Of a stretch of DNA of 64,000 bases, positions 32,923-42,245 are shown piece after piece. Under the pieces are notes generated by a model, which ran no database searches, was not told the DNA's origin, and saw only the letters and a program-made list of their open reading frames with translations. The position numbers were made by a program, and so were the translations under genes. Source of the stretch: Magnetofaba australis IT-1 (GTDB lineage: Bacteria > Pseudomonadota > Magnetococcia > Magnetococcales > Magnetococcaceae); assembly GCF_002109495.1 (NCBI RefSeq), contig NZ_LVJN01000016.1, forward strand, positions 62,001-126,000, in the 5' to 3' direction. The number at the start of each line of letters is the position of its first letter. Positions within the stretch are counted from its first letter, which is position 1.

Positions 32923-35465
32923 AATTGTCACGCCGCCATTTCATCAAGGCCAACGCCATTGCCGCCACCGCGGCGGCGGCGGGGGTGACCATCCCCGACG
33001 CCATCAAGGAGGCCGCCGCCCAAGGCAGCGAGGCGATTCGCTGGGACAAAGCCGCCTGCCGCTTCTGCGGCACCGGCTGCTCGGTGCTCATCGGCGCCAA
33101 GGATGGCCGCGTGGTGGCCACTCAGGGCGACCCCGACGCCCCGGTCAATCGCGGTTTGAACTGCATCAAAGGCTACTTCCTCTCCAAGATCCTCTACGGC
33201 AAGGATCGCCTGCAGCAGCCGCTGCTGCGCAAGAAGAACGGCAAGTTCGACAAAGAGGGCGACTTCGAGCCGGTGAGCTGGGACGAAGCCTTCGACATCA
33301 TGGCGGAAAAGTGGAAAGAGTCCATCGCCAAGGATCTGAAGAACAACGCCGGCAAACCGCCTGAAGAGGTGGTGTCATCGGTGGGCATGTTCGGCTCCGG
33401 TCAGTGGACGGTGTGGGAGGGCTACGCCGCCTCCAAGCTCTTTAAGGCAGGCTTCCGCTCCAACAATATCGACCCCAATGCGCGCCACTGCATGGCTTCC
33501 GCCGTGGCCGGGTTCATCCGCACCTTCGGCGCCGACGAGCCCATGGGTTGCTATGACGACCTGGAGCACGCCGACGCCTTTGTGCTGTGGGGCTCCAACA
33601 TGGCGGAGATGCACCCCATCCTGTGGACCCGCCTCACCGACCGCCGTTTGAGTTCGCCCCATGTGAAGGTGGCGGTGCTCTCCACCTATGAGCATCGCAG
33701 CTTCGAGCTGGCCGATATCGGCATGGTGTTCAAGCCGCAGACCGACTTGGCGATTCTCAACTTCATCGCCAACTACATCATCGAAAACGGCGCGGTGAAC
33801 AAAGAGTTCGTCGACAAGCACGTCAACTTCCGTGCGGGCAATGAGGATATCGGCTACGGCCTGCGCCCCACCGATCCGCGCGAGCAGAAGGCCAAGAACG
33901 CCAAGAAGGCGGGCGGCTCCAAAGCCATCGATTTCAAAGCCTTCGCCGAATACGTCAAGCCCTATACCGTGGACAAGGCCCACGAGCTCTCCGGCGTGCC
34001 CAAGAAGGATCTGTTGGAGTTGGCCAAGCTCTACGCCGACCCCAAGCGTAAGGTCACCTCCTACTGGACCATGGGCTTCAACCAGCACACCCGGGGCACC
34101 TGGGCGAATAATCTGGTCTATAACATCCACCTGCTCACCGGTAAGATCTCCGAGCCGGGCAATGGGCCATTCTCGCTTACCGGTCAGCCCTCCGCCTGCG
34201 GCACCGCGCGGGAAGTGGGCACCTTCGCCCACCGTCTGCCCGCCGATCTGGTGGTGGCCAAAAAGCCCCATCGCGACTTCTCCGAACAGGTGTGGAAGCT
34301 CCCCAGCGGCGTGCTGCCCGGCAAGGTGGGCTATCACGCCGTGTTGCAGAGCCGCATGCTCAAGGATGGCAAGCTCAACTGCTACTGGGTGATGTGCAAC
34401 AACCAGATGCAGGCCGGTCCCAACATCAATGAGGAGATCTATCCCGGTTGGCGCAACCCGGCCAACTTCGTGGTGGTTTCCGACCCCTATCCCACCGTCT
34501 CGGCCATGGCCGCCGACCTGATTCTGCCCACCGCCATGTGGGTGGAGAAGGAGGGCGCCTACGGCAACGCCGAGCGGCGCACCCAGTTCTGGCGTCAGCA
34601 GGTGAGCGCGCCGGGCGAAGCCAAATCCGACCTGTGGCAGTTGATGGAGTTCTCCAAACGCTTTGTGGTCGATGAGGTGTGGCCCGCCGAGATTCTCGAA
34701 GCCAACCCCAGCTATCGCGGCAAGAGCCTGTTTGAAGTGCTCTACGCCAACGGCCAGGTGGACAAATTCCCCAAACAGGAGGTCAGCGACAGTCGCGGCA
34801 ACGTCTATCGCAACGACGAGATGGCCCACTTCGGCTTCTACCCGCAAAAGGGTCTGTTCGAGGAGTACCGCATCTTCGGCACGAAGGGGCCCAAGATCGG
34901 CCATGATCTGGGCGAATTCGACGCCTACCACGCCGCCCGCGGTCTACGCTGGCCGGTGGTGGATGGCAAAGAGACCCTGTGGCGCTATCGCGAGGGCTTC
35001 GATCCTTTCATCAAGAAGGGCGAGGGGCTGCGCTTCTACGGCAAGCCCGACGGCAAGGCGGTGATCTTCGCATTGCCGTATGAGCCGCCCGCCGAGTCGC
35101 CGGACAAGGATTTCGACCTCTGGCTCTCCACCGGTCGCGTGTTGGAGCACTGGCACTCCGGCTCCATGACCCGTCGCGTGCCCGAGCTCTATCGCGCCGT
35201 GCCCGACGCGCTGGTCTACATGCATCCCGACGACGCCAAAAAGCGCGGCCTGCGCCGTGGCCAGATGGCGCGCGTCAGCTCCCGTCGCGGCGAATTGACC
35301 GCGCGCATTGAGACCAAAGGGCGCAATCGGCCGCCCGAGGGGTTGATCTTCATCCCGTGGTTTGACGCCGGGCGTCTGGTCAACAAACTGACCCTGGACG
35401 CCACCTGCCCCATCTCCAAAGAGACCGACTTCAAGAAGTGCGCGGTGAAGGTGGAGAAGGCGTAA
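32919..35465 (+). CDS. napA: periplasmic nitrate reductase catalytic subunit NapA
   Basis: An 848-residue molybdopterin (bis-MGD) enzyme reducing nitrate to nitrite in the periplasm. Tat signal: [20 protein letters not shown] at residues 4-23. The 4Fe-4S ligands are Cys47, Cys50, Cys54 (CRFCGTGC) and Cys82 (NCIKGYF). The molybdenum ligand is Cys191 in [22 protein letters not shown] and the C-terminal molydopterin-dinucleotide domain ([17 protein letters not shown]) complete the family pattern. Longest gene of the cluster; napG follows only after a 350-bp gap filled by a family B repeat. Confidence 0.97.
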   Translation: MKLSRRHFIKANAIAATAAAAGVTIPDAIKEAAAQGSEAIRWDKAACRFCGTGCSVLIGAKDGRVVATQGDPDAPVNRGLNCIKGYFLSKILYGKDRLQQPLLRKKNGKFDKEGDFEPVSWDEAFDIMAEKWKESIAKDLKNNAGKPPEEVVSSVGMFGSGQWTVWEGYAASKLFKAGFRSNNIDPNARHCMASAVAGFIRTFGADEPMGCYDDLEHADAFVLWGSNMAEMHPILWTRLTDRRLSSPHVKVAVLSTYEHRSFELADIGMVFKPQTDLAILNFIANYIIENGAVNKEFVDKHVNFRAGNEDIGYGLRPTDPREQKAKNAKKAGGSKAIDFKAFAEYVKPYTVDKAHELSGVPKKDLLELAKLYADPKRKVTSYWTMGFNQHTRGTWANNLVYNIHLLTGKISEPGNGPFSLTGQPSACGTAREVGTFAHRLPADLVVAKKPHRDFSEQVWKLPSGVLPGKVGYHAVLQSRMLKDGKLNCYWVMCNNQMQAGPNINEEIYPGWRNPANFVVVSDPYPTVSAMAADLILPTAMWVEKEGAYGNAERRTQFWRQQVSAPGEAKSDLWQLMEFSKRFVVDEVWPAEILEANPSYRGKSLFEVLYANGQVDKFPKQEVSDSRGNVYRNDEMAHFGFYPQKGLFEEYRIFGTKGPKIGHDLGEFDAYHAARGLRWPVVDGKETLWRYREGFDPFIKKGEGLRFYGKPDGKAVIFALPYEPPAESPDKDFDLWLSTGRVLEHWHSGSMTRRVPELYRAVPDALVYMHPDDAKKRGLRRGQMARVSSRRGELTARIETKGRNRPPEGLIFIPWFDAGRLVNKLTLDATCPISKETDFKKCAVKVEKA

Positions 35466-35571
35466 GGCGTGGGTTTTTCCTCCGTGCGCTAGAGCGGACG
35501 AGAGGAACGCTTGCGGCCTGAATCGAGAGGGGATCAGGCCGCAAGCGCACTCTTACGATTTGTTTGGATGA

Positions 35572-35770
35572 GTAGAGAGACTGGGGCGTTGCCCCAGACC
35601 CCATGAGGGCGCCGCCCTCAACCCGCCAGGGCTTTGCCCTGGACCCACGAGGGCTCTGCCCTCGACCCGGCAGGGCGCCGCCCTGCACCCGCCAGGGAAA
35701 TGATTTCCCTGGACCCTCGTAAGTTTTTGTTCTGCGCCAGCATGCAGTTTGGGCGCGTTCAACTCACTTG
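35572..35770. repeat. family B element, copy 7, between napA and napG
   Basis: Hairpins in sequence: CTGGGGCgttGCCCCAG, TGAGGGCgccGCCCTCA, CCAGGGCtttGCCCTGG, CGAGGGCtctGCCCTCG, CAGGGCgccGCCCTG and CCAGGGAaatgatTTCCCTGG, then GGACCCTCGTAAG. With six modules it is the longest family B string here. The right edge contains GCGTTCAACTC. Confidence 0.75.
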
Positions 35771-35817
35771 CGAGTTCTGCACGCAGGGATGCGTGAATCA
35801 GGAGAAGGAAACGTCGC

Positions 35818-36720
35818 ATGAGCAGCAGCGCCCGCAATACGGGATCGGGCGTCACCCGTCGGCAATTTCTGTTGGACGCCACCCGCAGCGCCGCAGGCGT
35901 GGCGCTGGCTTCGGCGGCGTTGTCGCTGTACGGCGCCAGCGGCGCCCAGGCGTTGCCCGCCAGCGCTATCCGCCCGCCCGGGGCGTTGCCGGAAAAGGAG
36001 TTCCTCGGCGCCTGTCTGCGCTGTGGCCTGTGTGTGCGGGACTGCCCGTACAACACGCTGAAACTGGCGCAATTGGGGGAGGAAGTGGCGCTGGGCACGC
36101 CCTACTTTGAGGCGCGCAAAGTCCCCTGCGAGATGTGCGACGACATCCCCTGCGTGGCGGTCTGCCCCTCCGGGGCGCTGGACCCGCAGTTGAAGAAGAT
36201 AGAGCTGGCCCGTATGGGGCTGGCGGTGTTGATCGACCATGAAGCATGCATCGCCTTCCAAGGCTTGCGCTGCGAGGTCTGCTTCAACGTCTGTCCGGTG
36301 CGCGGCAAGGCGATCACCCTGGAGTATCGCCGCAACCAACGCACCGGCATGCACGCCTTTTTCATCCCGGTGGTGCACTCGTCGGACTGCACCGGCTGCG
36401 GCAAGTGTGAAAAAGCCTGCATTCTTGAAGAGGCGGCCATCAAGGTGCTGCCCTTCGAGCTGGCCAAAGGGATGTTGGGCAAACACTACCGCTTGGGTTG
36501 GAAAGAGAAGCAGAAGGCGGGTCACGCCATCATCGGCGACGACGTCAAACACCGCTACAACCTGCCCGAGGGGATGCACTACGAACACGCCGGTCGCGGT
36601 TTGGTGATCGACCAGCCGCCAGGCGCTCCGGCGCCCCTGCCGGGAAGCGACGCGCTGCCGGATTCGCCCTTTCCGGACGATCCGCTCAAGCGGCTCAATA
36701 GCGGCAAGGGGGGCATCTGA
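35818..36720 (+). CDS. napG: NapG, ferredoxin-type quinol-oxidation subunit
   Basis: A 300-residue MauM/NapG protein with a Tat signal ([20 protein letters not shown]). Four 4Fe-4S sites: [35 protein letters not shown] and [11 protein letters not shown]. With NapH it takes electrons from quinol to NapC/NapB. ATG at 35818 follows GAGAAGGAAACGTCGC. The stop overlaps the napH ATG (TGATG). Confidence 0.94.
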   Translation: MSSSARNTGSGVTRRQFLLDATRSAAGVALASAALSLYGASGAQALPASAIRPPGALPEKEFLGACLRCGLCVRDCPYNTLKLAQLGEEVALGTPYFEARKVPCEMCDDIPCVAVCPSGALDPQLKKIELARMGLAVLIDHEACIAFQGLRCEVCFNVCPVRGKAITLEYRRNQRTGMHAFFIPVVHSSDCTGCGKCEKACILEEAAIKVLPFELAKGMLGKHYRLGWKEKQKAGHAIIGDDVKHRYNLPEGMHYEHAGRGLVIDQPPGAPAPLPGSDALPDSPFPDDPLKRLNSGKGGI

Positions 36721-37616
36721 TGAGCGAATCATCGGCTGCCCGCGCCAAGCGTCGACCGGGTTTGGAAGCAGTGCAGGAGCAGGGGTGGTGGAAGGCGCAT
36801 CGCTGGCTGCTGCTGCGGCGATTGAGTCAACTGTCGATTCTGCTGCTGTTTTTGGCCGGACCGCTGTGGGGGGTGTGGATCATTAAGGGCAATCTGGCCG
36901 CCAGCCTGACCCTGGATCTGCTGCCATTGAGCGATCCGCTGGTGGTGTTGCAGGAGTTGGCCGCCGGGCAGACGCCGCTGACCAACGCCCTGCTGGGGGC
37001 GGGCATCATCGCCCTGTTTTACGCCCTGCTGGGCGGGCGCGTGTTCTGCGCCTGGGTCTGCCCGGTCAACCCCATCAGCGATGCGGCCAACTGGCTGCGT
37101 CAGCGGCTGGGGCTGAAAGGCGGCGCCAAGGTGTCGCGCAGTGTGCGCTATTGGCTGCTGGCGGCAGTGTTGGTTCTGGCGGCGGTGAGCGGCGCGCTGT
37201 TGTGGGAGTTGATCAATCCGGTGCACGCGCTCTATCGCGCGCTGCTGTTCGGGGTGGGTTGGATCGGCTGGATGGCGGCGGCGCTGTTCGTGTTGGAGCT
37301 GGTCTCCGGGCGCGATATGTGGTGCGGCCATCTCTGTCCCATGGGCGCGTTCTATGCGCTGTTGGGGCGTTTCAGCCTGCTGCGCGTCACCGCCGACGCC
37401 CGGGCGCGCTGTAATGAGTGTATGGACTGCTACGCCGTCTGCCCGGAGCCGACCATATTGTCGAATCCGGTCAATGGCGCGGAGAAGGGCTTGCAGCCGC
37501 TGATCGATAGCGGACTGTGCAGCAACTGTGGCCGGTGTATCGATGTGTGCGCGCGGGACGTGTTCCGCTTTGCCCCGCGTTGGAACAGCGACCAGAACCC
37601 AAGCGTCGAACCCTAG
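36720..37616 (+). CDS. napH: NapH, membrane quinol dehydrogenase subunit
   Basis: A 298-residue inner-membrane protein with about four membrane segments (LSQLSILLLFLAGPLWGVWI, LLGAGIIALFYALLGG, YWLLAAVLVLAAVSGALL, GWMAAALFVLELV). It carries two CxxxCP motifs (CAWVCPVNP, CGHLCPMG) and two C-terminal 4Fe-4S sites (CNECMDCYAVCPEP, CSNCGRCIDVCARD). NapGH form a quinol dehydrogenase for the periplasmic nitrate reductase. A family B element directly follows. Confidence 0.95.
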   Translation: MSESSAARAKRRPGLEAVQEQGWWKAHRWLLLRRLSQLSILLLFLAGPLWGVWIIKGNLAASLTLDLLPLSDPLVVLQELAAGQTPLTNALLGAGIIALFYALLGGRVFCAWVCPVNPISDAANWLRQRLGLKGGAKVSRSVRYWLLAAVLVLAAVSGALLWELINPVHALYRALLFGVGWIGWMAAALFVLELVSGRDMWCGHLCPMGAFYALLGRFSLLRVTADARARCNECMDCYAVCPEPTILSNPVNGAEKGLQPLIDSGLCSNCGRCIDVCARDVFRFAPRWNSDQNPSVEP

Positions 37617-37628
37617 TCGCTGGATGTC

Positions 37629-37804
37629 AAAATTGAACACACAAAACTTTGTGTTTGCGCAAAAGGTTAACTAACGAGGGTCCAGGGAAATCGGATTTGT
37701 CCCGATTGGCCTGGCGGGTCGAAGGAGATTTGTCCCGTTTTGGCCTCGTGGGGTCTGGTGCGAAGCCCCAGTCTCTTTGTGCTGCCACTACAGTGTTCAA
37801 TTTT
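37629..37804. repeat. family B element, copy 8, with perfect 12-bp ends, between napH and napB
   Basis: AAAATTGAACAC at 37629-37640 and its exact complement GTGTTCAATTTT at 37793-37804 bound a 176-bp element. Inside: AACTAACGAGGGTCCAGGG, degenerate hairpins, and GGGGTCTGGTGCGAAGCCCC. This copy shows the terminal repeats of the family best. Confidence 0.85.
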
Positions 37805-37843
37805 CAATTCGGGCGAGCTGAAGCAATGAGGAGAGGAAAGGTC

Positions 37844-38296
37844 ATGAAAAAGAGCATCCTGTTCGGATTGACCCTGGCCATTGGCCTGCTGGGCGTGGCG
37901 CTGACGACGGTTCAGGCGGGAACGGTGCAATCGCTGCGCGGCGATGCGGCCATCAACGACAGCTCCAATAGCGCCATGATCACCCACTACAACAAGGATG
38001 GCGCGCCGATTCCTCGCGACTACCTGCAACAGCCGCCGCTGATTCCGCACTCGGTGGAGGGGTATCAGGTCAATTTGAAATTCAACAAATGTCTGAGCTG
38101 CCACAGCTGGAAGAACTACCGCGACCACAACGCCACCAAGATCAGTCAAACGCACTTTGAAAGCCGCGACGGCGCCATCATGGCCAACGTGTCGCCGCGT
38201 CGTTACTTCTGCCCGCAGTGCCACGTGCCGCAGACCGACGCCAAACCGCTGGTGCAAAACGAGTTCAAACCAGTGGATGCGTTGAAGATTCAGTAA
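37844..38296 (+). CDS. napB: NapB, dihaem cytochrome c subunit
   Basis: A 150-residue periplasmic electron-transfer subunit that hands electrons to NapA. Signal peptide MKKSILFGLTLAIGLLGVAL. Haem motifs CLSCH and CPQCH, with the flanking NapB sequences PPLIPHSVEGYQVNLKFNKCLSCH and SPRRYFCPQCHVPQTDAKPLV. The ATG at 37844 has GAGAGGAAAG upstream; the open frame extends further back but only through repeat sequence. Confidence 0.95.
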   Translation: MKKSILFGLTLAIGLLGVALTTVQAGTVQSLRGDAAINDSSNSAMITHYNKDGAPIPRDYLQQPPLIPHSVEGYQVNLKFNKCLSCHSWKNYRDHNATKISQTHFESRDGAIMANVSPRRYFCPQCHVPQTDAKPLVQNEFKPVDALKIQ

Positions 38297-38351
38297 CCCC
38301 CCTCGGATTGCGCGAGAAGTCGGCGATAACGACCAGATGCGGAGAGATGTG

Positions 38352-38942
38352 ATGACGAAACAGACGCGAGCGCGGGGCGAGCTGGGCGGCGTGGCGATTT
38401 CAGCGGGGGTGTTGATCGCCTTTGTGGTGGGCATTCTGTTCTGGGGCGGCTTCAACTGGGCCATGGAGATGACCAATAACGAAGCCTTCTGCATCTCTTG
38501 CCACGAGATGGAGGAGAACGTCTACCAGGAGTACAAGAACACCATCCACTACAGCAACCGCACCGGGGTGCGCGCCACCTGCCCCGACTGCCACGTGCCC
38601 AAGGAGTGGATCTGGAAGATCAAGCGGAAGATCCAGGCCAGCAACGAGCTCTATCACAAGGTGATGGGCACCATTGATACGCCGGAGAAGTTCGAGGCCA
38701 AGCGCATTGAGCTGGCCAAGCATGTGTGGCAGGCGATGAAGGAGACCGATTCGCGCGAATGCCGCAACTGCCACAATTTCGAATCCATGGACTACGTGAA
38801 GCAGGGTCGGCGCGCGGTGGATCACCACGAGCGCGGCTTGCAGGAGGGTCAAACCTGCATCGATTGCCACAAGGGCATCGCCCACCACCTGCCCAACATG
38901 GCCGAAGTGGATCCCAGCGCGGTGCTGAACAAAGGCGAGTAA
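38352..38942 (+). CDS. napC: NapC, tetrahaem membrane cytochrome c
   Basis: A 196-residue NapC/NirT-family quinol dehydrogenase with an N-terminal membrane anchor (GGVAISAGVLIAFVVGILFWGG). Four haem motifs: CISCH, CPDCH, CRNCH and CIDCHKG. Passes electrons from quinol to NapB; with NapGH also present the cluster has two possible quinol routes. ATG at 38352 follows GGAGAG. A terminator lies 25 bp downstream, ending the cluster. Confidence 0.95.
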   Translation: MTKQTRARGELGGVAISAGVLIAFVVGILFWGGFNWAMEMTNNEAFCISCHEMEENVYQEYKNTIHYSNRTGVRATCPDCHVPKEWIWKIKRKIQASNELYHKVMGTIDTPEKFEAKRIELAKHVWQAMKETDSRECRNCHNFESMDYVKQGRRAVDHHERGLQEGQTCIDCHKGIAHHLPNMAEVDPSAVLNKGE

Positions 38943-38964
38943 CCTCTCTGAAGTTTGGAACAGA

Positions 38965-38999
38965 AAAGCCCGCAACCTGTTTTGTTGCGGGCTTTTCTC
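38965..38999 (+). terminator. rho-independent terminator after napC
   Basis: AGAAAAGCCCGCAAC and GTTGCGGGCTTTTCT form a long stem with a CTGTTTT loop. Confidence 0.9.
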
Positions 39000-39002
39000 T
39001 TA

Positions 39003-39222
39003 TAGCAAGTCTAACCGAGAATCGGACATGTTCGGTTTTGGATAATGAAAGATATCGAGGGCTCTGCCCTCGAGCTCCCAACGACCAAACCGTGGGGCGC
39101 CGCCCCACACCCCGCTGGGGTCGCGGACCCCAGACCCCGAAAAATCGGGCCAATAAATGTCCCGTTTTCCACATTTTCGTTTCGCGTCAAATGTCCAGTT
39201 TTGGTTTCGATTTACTATATTA
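39003..39222. repeat. family A MITE-like element, copy 4
   Basis: Starts TATAGCAAGTC and ends GATTTACTATA. Inside: GAATCGGACATG, GGATAATGAAAGATATCGAGGGC, GTGGGGCgccGCCCCAC and a CTGGGGTC/GACCCCAG hairpin. Its left ~60 bp match copy 1 read in reverse. Confidence 0.75.
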
Positions 39223-39239
39223 AGGATGGGAGATAGAAG

Positions 39240-39453
39240 ATATTGAGGGCTGCGCCCTCAAACTCCCCTAAGATCAAAGGCCAAACCGTGGGGCTCCGCC
39301 CTGTTTGTTAGATGCGGCTACGCCTGTGGCCGCTGGGGGTGCGGCCCCCAGACCCCGCCGCCGACCAGTCGGCGGCCAATAGTTAGCGCAAGCCGAATCT
39401 GCGTCACGCAAACACTTGTCACTCTGTGCTAATTTGGCGTTGTATGACTTTCA
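39240..39453. repeat. family A element, partial copy 4b
   Basis: Follows directly: TTGAGGGCtgcGCCCTCAA, a GGGGCtccGCCC module, GGCCGCTGGGGGTGCGG, GCCGCCGACCAGTCGGCGGC, GCGTCACGCAAACAC and GTATGACTTTCA. The left outer end is missing. Confidence 0.65.
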
Positions 39454-39456
39454 ACT

Positions 39457-40707
39457 TTAGGCGCTTTTCATCCGCGCAACGGCTTCCTCAATACTCAGCG
39501 TCCACTGTTCGCGCTGCTCCATATCCTTGAGGGTGACTTGCGCGTTTTGCGCTTCCTCTTCGCCGATCACCACGCTATAGCGCGCGCCGGACTTGCCCGC
39601 CTTCTTCATCTGCGCCTTCATGGAGCCGCCCTGCAACCCCATGGCCACCCGCAGGCCCGCCGCGCGGAACGCCTCGGCGGCTTTCAAGCCAAAGCTCTGC
39701 GCCGCCTCGTCACCCACCGCCGCCAGGTAGATATCCACCGGCGCGGCGCCGATCTCCTGCTGCTCCAACAGCAATGCCAGACGCTCCAAACCCATGGCGA
39801 AGCCGATGGCGGGGACGGGGTTCTTGCCGCCCATCTCGGTGACCAGCCCATCATAACGGCCGCCCGCCGCCACGGCGCTCTGCGCGCCCAGGGCGTCGGT
39901 GGTGACTTCAAACGCGGTGCGGGTGTAGTAGTCCAGCCCGCGCACCATCATGGGATTGACCACGTACTTCAGCCCCAGCGTATCCAGATGGCTCTTCAGG
40001 CCGGTGAAGTGGCTATCGCAGGTCTCGCACAGGTGGTCGAGCATGTGCGGGGCGTCGTGGGCGATCTCCTTGCAGCTCTCGTTCTTGCAGTCCAGCACCC
40101 GCAGCGGGTTGCGATGCAGACGATTCTGGCAGTTGCCGCACAGCTCCGGCTCTTTGGCCTCCAGGGCGGCAATCAGTTTCTCGCGATAGGCTGGGCGGCA
40201 CTCGGGACAACCCAGGGAGTTGATCTCCAGGGTCAGGGTTCCGGCCAGGCCCACCTCTTCCAGAAAGCGCACGATCATGGCGAGAATTTCGGCGTCGGCC
40301 AGGGGGCCTTCGGGGCCGAACATCTCCGCGCCCGCCTGGTGGAACTGACGATAGCGTCCCTTCTGCGGGCGCTCGTAGCGGAACATGGGGCCGATGTAGT
40401 AGGCCTTGAACGGCAATTGGCGCTCGAAACCATTATTGAGGAACGAGCGCACCACCGAGGCGGTGCCTTCCGGGCGCAGGGCGAGGCTCTCGCCGCCGCG
40501 ATCGGCGAACACGTACATCTCTTTTTCGACGATGTCGGTGGTTTCGCCCACGGCGCGGGCGAACAGCTCGGTCTTTTCGAAGATGGGAGTGCGGAGTTCG
40601 CCGTAATCGTATTGATGGAACACGCGGCGCACGGCTTGTTCGAGGAACTGCCAGCGGGCGGTCTCAATGGGGAGGATGTCACGGGTTCCACGGATAGGCT
40701 GAATCAT
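39457..40707 (-). CDS. hisS: histidine-tRNA ligase
   Basis: A 416-residue class II aminoacyl-tRNA synthetase. Motif 1 region MIQPIRGTRDILP, motif 2 RYERPQKGRYRQFHQAGAEMFG, the histidine-specific loops RGLDYYTRTAFEV and AAGGRYDGLVTEMGG, and motif 3 GFAMGLERLALLLE are present, with the anticodon-binding domain at the C-terminus. Downstream of pheA-tyrA on the same strand, from which it is separated by a family B repeat. Confidence 0.97.
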   Translation of the reverse strand: MIQPIRGTRDILPIETARWQFLEQAVRRVFHQYDYGELRTPIFEKTELFARAVGETTDIVEKEMYVFADRGGESLALRPEGTASVVRSFLNNGFERQLPFKAYYIGPMFRYERPQKGRYRQFHQAGAEMFGPEGPLADAEILAMIVRFLEEVGLAGTLTLEINSLGCPECRPAYREKLIAALEAKEPELCGNCQNRLHRNPLRVLDCKNESCKEIAHDAPHMLDHLCETCDSHFTGLKSHLDTLGLKYVVNPMMVRGLDYYTRTAFEVTTDALGAQSAVAAGGRYDGLVTEMGGKNPVPAIGFAMGLERLALLLEQQEIGAAPVDIYLAAVGDEAAQSFGLKAAEAFRAAGLRVAMGLQGGSMKAQMKKAGKSGARYSVVIGEEEAQNAQVTLKDMEQREQWTLSIEEAVARMKSA

Positions 40708-40777
40708 GAGAAGTCTTTGAAAAGTTAAGCGTCAGAGTCGGAAGCGAAGGCAAAATGTCGCCGACACGTAGAAAGTA

Positions 40778-40895
40778 AAACTAACCGAGGTCCAGGAGGG
40801 CGTCCCTCCTGGTGGGTGCAGGGCAAAGCCCTGCCGGGTCCAGGGCGGCGCCCTGGTCGGGGTCTGGGGCGAAGCCCCAGTCTCTTTCATCTTCA
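40778..40895. repeat. family B element, copy 9, between tyrA and hisS
   Basis: GTAAAACTAACCGAGGTCC edge, CCAGGAGGgcgtCCCTCCTGG, CAGGGCaaaGCCCTG, CCAGGGCggcGCCCTGG and CTGGGGCgaaGCCCCAG, ending GTCTCTTTCATC. Confidence 0.75.
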
Positions 40896-40928
40896 CATCA
40901 CGAATTGCCAGATCACCATAATCACCAA

Positions 40929-41819
40929 TCACTCACCACGCAGAATCTTATTCTCTTCCAACACGCGAGCGCGTGTGGCGCGGGAGCGGGCGAAGATGCC
41001 GTAGAGGCCATCCATATCGCCTTCGGCGACGCGCTTGGAGAGCTTCTCCAGATCGTTCTTGAAGCGATCCAGGATATCCAGAATGGCGTCGCGATTTTCG
41101 ATACAGATATCGCGCCACATCACCGGATCAGAGGAGGCGATGCGGGTGAAGTCGCGAAAGCCGCTGGCGGCGTAGCGGAACACTTCGGCGCGGATATCGT
41201 CCTCCAGGTCCGACAACGTATTCACCACATTATAGGCCATCAAGTGGGGCAGATGGCTGGTGGCGGCCAGCACGCGGTCGTGATATTGGGCGTCCATGAT
41301 CTCTACTGAGGAGCCCACGGCTTCCCAGATCTGTTTGGCGCGCTCCACGGCGGCGGATGAGACGCTATCGGACGGCGTCAAAATGGTGCGGCTGCCGTCG
41401 AACAGGTCGCCATAGGCGGCGCGCACGCCGGAGTGTTCGCGTCCGGCGATGGGATGGGAGCCGACGAAATTGACGCCGTCGGGCATCCAGGCTTCGCACT
41501 GTTTGACGATGGAGCCTTTGACCGAGCCCATATCGATCACCAACGCATCGGGCTCCAGGTGGGCGGCGATGGATTTCACTGTCGGCGCGATGGCGGAGAC
41601 TGGGGTGGCGACCACCACCAGGGAGGAGCCTTTGACGCCTTCCTCGGCTTGAGTGTGGGCGTGGTCGATGACGCCCAGTTCCAGGGCGGCGTCGAGGGCG
41701 CTGCGGCGGTCGACGCCGATGATTTCGCCGACGAGGTCGCGTTCGCGCAGGCCGAGGGCCATAGAGCCGCCCATGAGGCCGACGCCGATGACGGTCATGC
41801 GTTTGATGAGAAAGGACAT
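40929..41819 (-). CDS. tyrA: prephenate/arogenate dehydrogenase
   Basis: A 296-residue NAD(P)-dependent enzyme of tyrosine synthesis. The dinucleotide-binding motif MTVIGVGLMGGSMALGLRER starts at residue 8; VATPVSAIAPTV, DMGSVKGSIV, the catalytic-site block FVGSHPIAGREHSGVRAA and LPHLMAYNVVNTL are typical. ATG at 41819 is taken because the frame further upstream runs into family C repeat sequence. pheA, the competing branch enzyme, lies upstream on the same strand, but an inserted AT-rich island separates them. Confidence 0.94.
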   Translation of the reverse strand: MSFLIKRMTVIGVGLMGGSMALGLRERDLVGEIIGVDRRSALDAALELGVIDHAHTQAEEGVKGSSLVVVATPVSAIAPTVKSIAAHLEPDALVIDMGSVKGSIVKQCEAWMPDGVNFVGSHPIAGREHSGVRAAYGDLFDGSRTILTPSDSVSSAAVERAKQIWEAVGSSVEIMDAQYHDRVLAATSHLPHLMAYNVVNTLSDLEDDIRAEVFRYAASGFRDFTRIASSDPVMWRDICIENRDAILDILDRFKNDLEKLSKRVAEGDMDGLYGIFARSRATRARVLEENKILRGE

Positions 41820-41906
41820 GGAGGCGATCCGTATCGAAGGCCGCAGAGCGGCAAAATTCCATGGACTGACCAGAATAGGCCCGCAAGGCGGAGAAGACAA
41901 GGAGGT

Positions 41907-42201
41907 CAAAGTGTGTGCGGGAAAGAGGTCGAGTCCAGTGTATCGAATGGGCCGCCGACTGGTCGGCGGCGGGGTCTGGGGTCCGCGACCCCAGCGGGGT
42001 GTGGGGCGGCGCCCCACGGTTTGGTCTTTGTCTTTATCCGTTTCCCCATTGAAGAGAGTACGAGCCAGTAGGGAAGTGGAGAGAGCACAAGAGGCGGAGC
42101 CAGCAAGGAGGCCGTCGGGGAAACGGAGGTGAGCAGGCCCGCAGGGCCGTCGTCCGCAGGACGGCGAACTGCTCTAAAAGCTGGGACTTGGGAAAGTTGG
42201 A
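41907..42201. repeat. family C element, copy 2 (left arm of island)
   Basis: Outer end CAAAGTGTGTGCGGGAAAGA, then GCCGCCGACTGGTCGGCGGC, a CTGGGGTC/GACCCCAG hairpin, GTGGGGCggcGCCCCAC, the core GTTTCCCC...CGAGCCAGTAGG...GGAGCCAGCAAGGAGG...GGGGAAACGG, a GGACGGC dyad and inner end TTGGGAAAGTTGGA. It is the inverted counterpart of copy 3. Confidence 0.8.
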
Positions 42202-42245
42202 GAGTATTTGGGGGAGAGAAAAAATGAAGTATCTATCTATAGAAA

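Noticed and set aside
33375-34931. 518-codon open frame on the minus strand across napA
   Set aside because: Antisense shadow of a G+C-rich gene; low complexity in Gly/His/Val, no ribosome site, and napA on the other strand is unmistakable.
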